In this document: piece after piece, positions 58,901-64,000 of the stretch
Layout of the letters: every line of letters starts with the position of its first letter
Numbering within the stretch: position 1 is the first letter of the stretch
NCBI GenBank assembly: GCA_014871385.1
Contig: CM026429.1
Coordinates: 13,677,783 to 13,741,782 of the forward strand
Length of the DNA stretch: 64,000 nt
Source of the DNA: Ceratodon purpureus
Lineage: Eukaryota; Streptophyta; Bryopsida; Pseudoditrichales; Ditrichaceae
Direction of reading: 5' to 3'
Position numbers and translations under genes: made by a program
The notes under the pieces: model-generated
Told to the model about the DNA's origin: nothing
The model's input: only the letters and a program-made list of their open reading frames with translations
Database searches by the model: none

Positions 58901-60692
58901 CTTATCAAAGAATTGCGAAAATACAACCAATGGATTTCAAATCTAGACTCACTCTATGAGAATTGTTCATTCCAACCAACATATTTGAGCTAATGGCTTG
59001 GCAAACTTAACCTCATACTTTATCATAATAAACAAGAATCCAATCCACTCCACTCCACAGTTTTTGCATGATTTTTTTTCTTCTCAAAACTCTTTGTTGA
59101 AATTAGTGAAGTTATCCATAATATTTAACTTGTAAATGTAAGCACATCTTAATCAAGCAAATGCAAGTTAAACCTTAATAAGGTGTACTATGACTTCAAA
59201 GTTAAAGGAAATTTGGATTCGATTTTTAAATATGAAAGCAACAATATTCAAAAATGATACATGTCAATACCTCTCCATTGCAATCTTTTATGTCAAGTAC
59301 AAACTTAGATATACTTATTGTGAATTTTAAAAGTGAGATTGACTTATAGATATTCAATTGAAGAAAAAAATTATACACTAAAAAGTGAAAGGATTTGATA
59401 TGTTGATCAAGATCAGAATACATAAACTTATGAAATATAAAAAAGAGTAGACAATCCAAAATAATTAACAAGATGAACAAGAAACACTACATAGTCTATG
59501 TGATGTATTGAGTACTTTCAAGTATTTGTAGTATTTTTGCATTTGTTCATAGACATTTTGATAGATGTCCAACTTCAAATTGAAATTTTATTTTCTAAAA
59601 GATGCATATTGTAATTTACAGACTTTAAATATCAAAATCTATTCAAAATCCAACTCTTTATAGATTTTTGGTGCTTTGAGTTTTTAATACGCCTTCAACT
59701 ACAATGTAGTCACCCAAGTGTCAAATGATTAAAAACCACCAACTACCTCTTACACAACAAATTAAGATAAAATTTACTAAGTTTTTTTACATCTCTTAAT
59801 TATTAGAGTGCAAATAAAGATAACAATTAATCAAAACTCATGGTATCTAAATCGAATACTGCATAACTTTAGAAGACTAGTACTACACGTCAACAAAGTT
59901 TGTAAATAAATAATTAATTTTTTTTATATATAAATTTCAAGGATGGAGAAATAAAAATATGATAAATTATTTTATGTGATATTTATACATTTTAATCTAT
60001 TTAAGTCTATTTTTAGTTTTTTAGTTTTTTAAAAATACAAAAAATAAAATATTATTTTTTTTTGAAAAATGATCTTTAATTTTCCAAAAAACAAAAATAT
60101 TCGTTCAAGGGTGAATGAACCTGCTATTGATGTACGGTAGTTCCTCTCTAGAGTTATCTTTTTACACAAAAAGAAATTATTTCGTTTGCCAAATTAAAAT
60201 ATCTTTTAAAAAGAAAATTTAAAAAATAAGAAAATAAAAAATAAAAATACAAACAAAATATCAGATATCTCAAAATCAGTATATTCCGTTTCACACTGTT
60301 GTACCGGTACTATTCCTTGGTATGACACCATTGAGTTCCATTTATTCTTGTTGATATCTTGTGTGCATACTTTTGAAAGAAGTGAAACAGGCAATGATCT
60401 GATGAAGTTGAGCAAGCTTCACCATCTCTCCCACATCCGGCAATAACTTACTTGTGTCCGTGATCACATGCATCACATCACATTGCAGGCACCATCGCCA
60501 TCGCCAGGGTTTCACGTACAATTGCGACATGGCTCACAGGGGGAGCGTGATCGCAGGTGCGTGGAGTGTCCGGCTGTGGAGGTGAGCAGAGCAGGAGCAC
60601 ATGAGCCTCTGGGAAGGGAAGGGAAGGGCGGAGGAGCCTGGAGTCAGTGGTGAGACGAGGTGAAGGGGACCGTGGTTGCGGAGCGAGGGGCG
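55927..60692. other. Intergenic, largely AT-rich; INTS7 promoter at the right end
   Basis: No convincing gene. A GC-richer patch at 56,060-57,070 has a 98-residue frame (from 56,580) without recognisable motifs. From 57.1 to 60.2 kb the DNA is AT-rich, with direct repeats near 58,106/58,135 and 58,377/58,421. From about 60,480 base composition rises sharply, consistent with the INTS7 promoter and leader. Confidence 0.4.
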
Positions 60693-63600
60693 ATGGGGGA
60701 GCAATTAGGCGCCGCTGGGGTGCCGGGCGCTCCCTCTGCCAATGGCCTGCCTGATATCGCTGCTGCCAAAGCGCTGGTCTGGAATGTGGAGCTTGAACGC
60801 GGCTTGCGCCTTACTCGACCAAGTATGATCTCGCACTTGAGCCTAAACCCTAAACCCTAAACTTTAAAACCTCAAACTCTGTTTCTTAATTTTAATTTTT
60901 GTTTGATAGTTTGATATTTCAAGTTTGTTGGATAATTTTTTGTAATTTAGGACTGTAAAATTAACATCTTAAACTCTGTTTTTCAATTTTGATTTTTGTT
61001 TGATAGTTTAAGTTTGATGGAGAAATTTTGTGTAATTTAGGACTGGAACCTTGAAACCTTAAACTCTGTTTTTCAATTTTGATTTTTGTTTAATAGTTTG
61101 ATAGTTCAAGTTTGATGGATAAAGTTTGTGTAATTTAGGAATGTGAATGATGTTGGTGTATTTTTGCTGATGTTTCATTTCGATGAAATTTGGGTTGACT
61201 GTGATTTGATGATAAAACTATGTGCATGAGGTTTAGGTTGTGTGTTGTTACTCTATGTTTGTGTTTTGAATGGCTATGTGGACTTGAATGATGGGTCAGG
61301 TGGGGATGAGATTGGAATTGCGTGAGGTGATTATGTGATGGTACCGGTGGTTATGTGGCGGAGTATGTAATGCTGTTATGGTGTGGTTTTGCAGGCGCGC
61401 CTATTGAGGCGATTCTGAAAACAGGGCCACGGATGTTGTGGTGGAATGAGGAGCCAATCTCTTCTGTGGAAACGGCTGCTCTGTACAAACTTGTTGATGG
61501 GCAGGACAAAACTTTCGCGAACGCCATGTTACAACGGCTGGCTGATTCGTTTCGAACTGGGAACAATTTCATTCGTCTGTGCATTGTGAAAGCTTTTCTT
61601 CTGGTTTCGAAGAGTTCAGGGCGAAGAGGACGTGGTGGCACGGGGTTGTTTAAGAAGGAGAGGATCGCTAATCACCAGGAGGTTTTGAAACGGGTGAAGA
61701 CGGTGATGGATAGTGGTGATGTTGTTGCTAGGGCTTTGGCTTTGAGGATGTTAGGCTGTCTGGGGGAGATCGCTGCTGATAGTGTGGATGTACACCGGCT
61801 CGTGATCGAAGCTCTCGAGTCGCCTCATTATAAGGAGGTTAGGTTTCTTTTGATTTAAGAGATGAATCATTTGGCGGCAATTTATCACCTGTCTTTAATT
61901 GGAGAATCAATTTTCACATTGTTGAACACAGCCTTTTCCCTGTCAACTGTATTGAGTTTTCGTGGTCTGTGGCTTATGGTGCTGACCAGGTGGATGCCGC
62001 ACTTTTCGCCACGGGCTGTCTGTGCGAGTTGTCATCGAATTACGCACAGGTTGCATTTGAGAAAGTGGTGGACATGGCGAATGCGATGGGGTCCTCTCCT
62101 GCAACGAAGCTCGCTGCAATTCGGGTGTTTTCTAAGTTCGGAGTGTCTCCTCATCTGTCACTTGCGGCCCACGAGGTTTGTCCTCGTACCGAATAGTAAT
62201 TGAGTTTAGTCATTCTCACAGAGTTGAGAATAGATTGTTCTGGTTTGGACTCTTGATGGTGATTCAACAATAGTAATTTTACAGCCACATCAATGAAATT
62301 GATGTGGTCGGGGGTGCATGATTGCCCAAACTAGATGAAGATGATAGTCACCTTAGAGTTGAATAACTGTCATGTTCATATCTCATAACAATTGTTTAAG
62401 AATCTGGTGCAACCTCGCACTTGAACGGATGAGCATTCTTGTTTCTTCTATAAACCTAGCTTGATCTTAAAGTTGATGGAAACGTGCAGGAAGGGGAATC
62501 TTTGTTACTGCGTTTGCCCACGACAGACATTGTGTCAGCTATGCTTACCACCCTTACTGCGCTTGCTCTCAAGTCGACCGTCACAAGTGAAAGACAAGTA
62601 CGCTAATCGTAAACCTTCAACTAGGCCTGATAGAATGAGATGTGGATTTGCAAACATGGCGACATGTGCTCTGGGCTTGCTTTCTCTTATGTCTCTTCCT
62701 TTCTGTTAACTTTTCTTTTTATAGCCAGATAAGCTTTGTATCATAGACGTCAAAAAGATACTTCGTATTTAAAGTACTCTTTTGTAAGATGGTTTCCCAT
62801 AGTTTTCAAGATGGATTTACACTTTTGGTTTTTAATTGTTTATAACGAGCTTTTACAACTAGTTGAATCTTTCTTTTGAAGACGGTTGTGGGACCTTAGA
62901 CTACACTCTTACACCCCATCTTATTGATGACAGAGAATTTGCAGAGCCACCTCCTGTTGATATTAAAGTGGGCAGGTCACTTGCAGGTGGAGTTGTTGTT
63001 TGCATACGTGAGTTCCGATCCTCGTGCCACTGTCCGTGCAGTTGCCCTGCAATGCCTGTCAAAACTAGCTTGCCAAGCTGTCAGGATCAGAGTTTCGAAC
63101 ATGTGGAACTTTTCTGTTCTTCTTTCAGTTGCTGAAGATAGTGTCGCAGCTCCAGCACTTCGAGTATTGGCATTTGAAGTCCTCCACAAGGTTCGTGTTT
63201 GTGCGTTTCACTAGATATGGACTAGATCTGCAACAGTGTATGTGATGGACATTGGCTGGATCAAAGCATGTTTTGCCAGAGTATAGCTATCTGTCTCTTA
63301 TTTTCACCAGCGTGTTGTACTATTTTGCAGCTATCAGATCATTTCGTGAGAGTGGTTGCCAAAGCCGAGCTTTATCGTCTATTGTTGACAGTTGAGTCAA
63401 ATTTTCTGTCTTATGCTTGGCCTTTGAGACAAGCAGCCCTTGAATGCTTGGGATCGTTTGGCTGTAACCTTGCAATGCTTAAGCTGCCAGAGGGTAGTGG
63501 CCGTCCAGATGCCGAGGAGTTCACTAAAGTGGGTTTTGAAAGAGAGGGACAATTGTACGAAGGCAATGCCACAAGCATGCAGGAGTCCAATTGGTATCAA

Positions 63601-64000
63601 AGCCACAGGAGCTTCGCAGCAAGAGTGGGATTGTTGTTATGTGACCAACTTGCGTTAGAGGGCGCGCTTGCGATGGGTGTGAGAAACAAGGTGACAGGAG
63701 AGGAGCTTCGAGAAGTGGAGAAAGGTTTTGATCCTGACAGGCTTTTATTTATAACAGGACTTGTCGCGCGACTCATGCAGAACTGTCCTGAGATTGCACC
63801 CATGATTTCGGACTCACTTTTTTTATTGATCAAAGCTGTCACACAAAAGTATGTGGAGGGCGTAAGATCATTGATGGGCAAAAAAGAGGCAGCTGCTCCG
63901 ATGGATTTAGATAGCAAAGAAAGCACAGAACCGGAGGTGGCTCTTGAAGGGAATGAGGTTGTTAGCACTCGCCTAGAGACCGAATTGGAATTTGTGTTGA
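60693..64000 (+). CDS. INTS7: Integrator complex subunit 7, 5' part (continues beyond the window)
   Basis: INTS7 is a scaffold of the nuclear Integrator complex, which cleaves nascent snRNA and other Pol II transcripts. Six exons are visible: 60693-60822, 61395-61837, 61990-62175, 62490-62597, 62987-63190 and 63331 onward. They join in phase to about 580 residues before the window ends. Exon 1 begins MGEQLGAAGVPG at the first ATG of the GC-rich leader. Exon 2 (APIEAILKTGPRMLWW, LVDGQDKTFANAMLQRLADS, ALALRMLGCLGEIA) and exon 3 (VDAALFATGCLCELSSNYAQ, KLAAIRVFSKFG) match the helical-repeat N-terminus of plant INTS7 (Arabidopsis EMB1895). Exon 5 (SSDPRATVRAVALQCLSKLA) is HEAT-like. Intron 1 holds telomere-like and tandem repeats. 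No disruption is seen. Confidence 0.93.
60842..60861 (+). repeat. Telomere-like CCCTAAA repeat (telo-box) at the start of INTS7 intron 1
   Basis: Nearly three units of the plant telomere motif (CCTAAACCCTAAACCCTAAA) lie about 20 bases after the exon 1 donor. Telo-boxes near transcription starts are known in plant housekeeping genes, where they bind Myb-type factors. It may instead be a chance or repair-derived insertion. Confidence 0.8.
60861..61145 (+). repeat. Intronic minisatellite, three units of about 95 bp
   Basis: Three imperfect copies within INTS7 intron 1 each contain AAACTCTGTTT, TTTTTGTTTGATAGTTT, CAAGTTTGATGGA and TGTAATTTAGGA. The unit is T-rich. Confidence 0.85.

Noticed and set aside
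1..64000. CRISPR arrays, bacterial operons or ribosomal RNA genes
   Set aside because: No regularly spaced repeat array or rRNA sequence was seen, and gene structure is clearly eukaryotic with spliced introns.

Overview
The window reads as nuclear DNA of a land plant. The evidence is genes with many short exons and GT-AG introns, a plant-type peroxisomal long-chain acyl-CoA synthetase, a plastid one-helix LHC-like protein, a plant subtilase and a plant-type Integrator subunit 7. The long AT-rich intergenic stretches, the mix of genes and the unfamiliar small families suggest a bryophyte, most likely a moss. The species was not determined. All family calls come from reading motifs, without a database search.

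Layout. 0-2.5 kb: broken remains of a gene with a PD-(D/E)XK-nuclease-like domain and a protein-kinase C-lobe. 2.5-9.3 kb: AT-rich DNA, a decayed Ty3/gypsy integrase region and a diverged repeat pair. 9.4-11.0 kb: an F-box gene (+). 12.9-13.9 kb: a two-exon gene with an LRAT/NlpC-P60-like Cys motif and tandem C-terminal membrane repeats (+). 15.0-15.8 kb: an unknown multi-pass membrane protein (-). 17.1-24.8 kb: a 24-exon LACS6/7-like gene (-), with a leader/promoter region to about 26.5 kb. 27.3-29.8 kb: a subtilase (-). 31.5-32.6 kb: four-exon OHP1 (-). 33-44 kb: AT-rich DNA with dispersed repeats, a small proline-rich protein gene (36.9 kb, -) and a MITE-like element. 44.1-46.7 kb: a five-exon MFS transporter (-), followed by a second copy of the LACS leader region (46.95-48.35 kb). 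48.3-54 kb: TE territory with a DDE transposase relic and a 2OG-oxygenase-like fragment. 54.6 kb: a paralogue of the small proline-rich gene. 55.8 kb: a LINE-like 3' tail with a target-site duplication. 60.7-64 kb: the 5' part of the INTS7 gene (+), which runs off the end.

These genes form no operon and share no obvious pathway. LACS is expected to activate fatty acids for peroxisomal beta-oxidation, OHP1 to serve thylakoid photosystem assembly, and INTS7 to serve snRNA and Pol II transcript processing. The strongest structural themes are duplications inside the window: the LACS leader copied upstream of the MFS gene, the small proline-rich locus present twice, and a ~620-bp AT-rich repeat present twice. 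Exon coordinates were built by hand. In the multi-exon genes all reading phases agree across the junctions.
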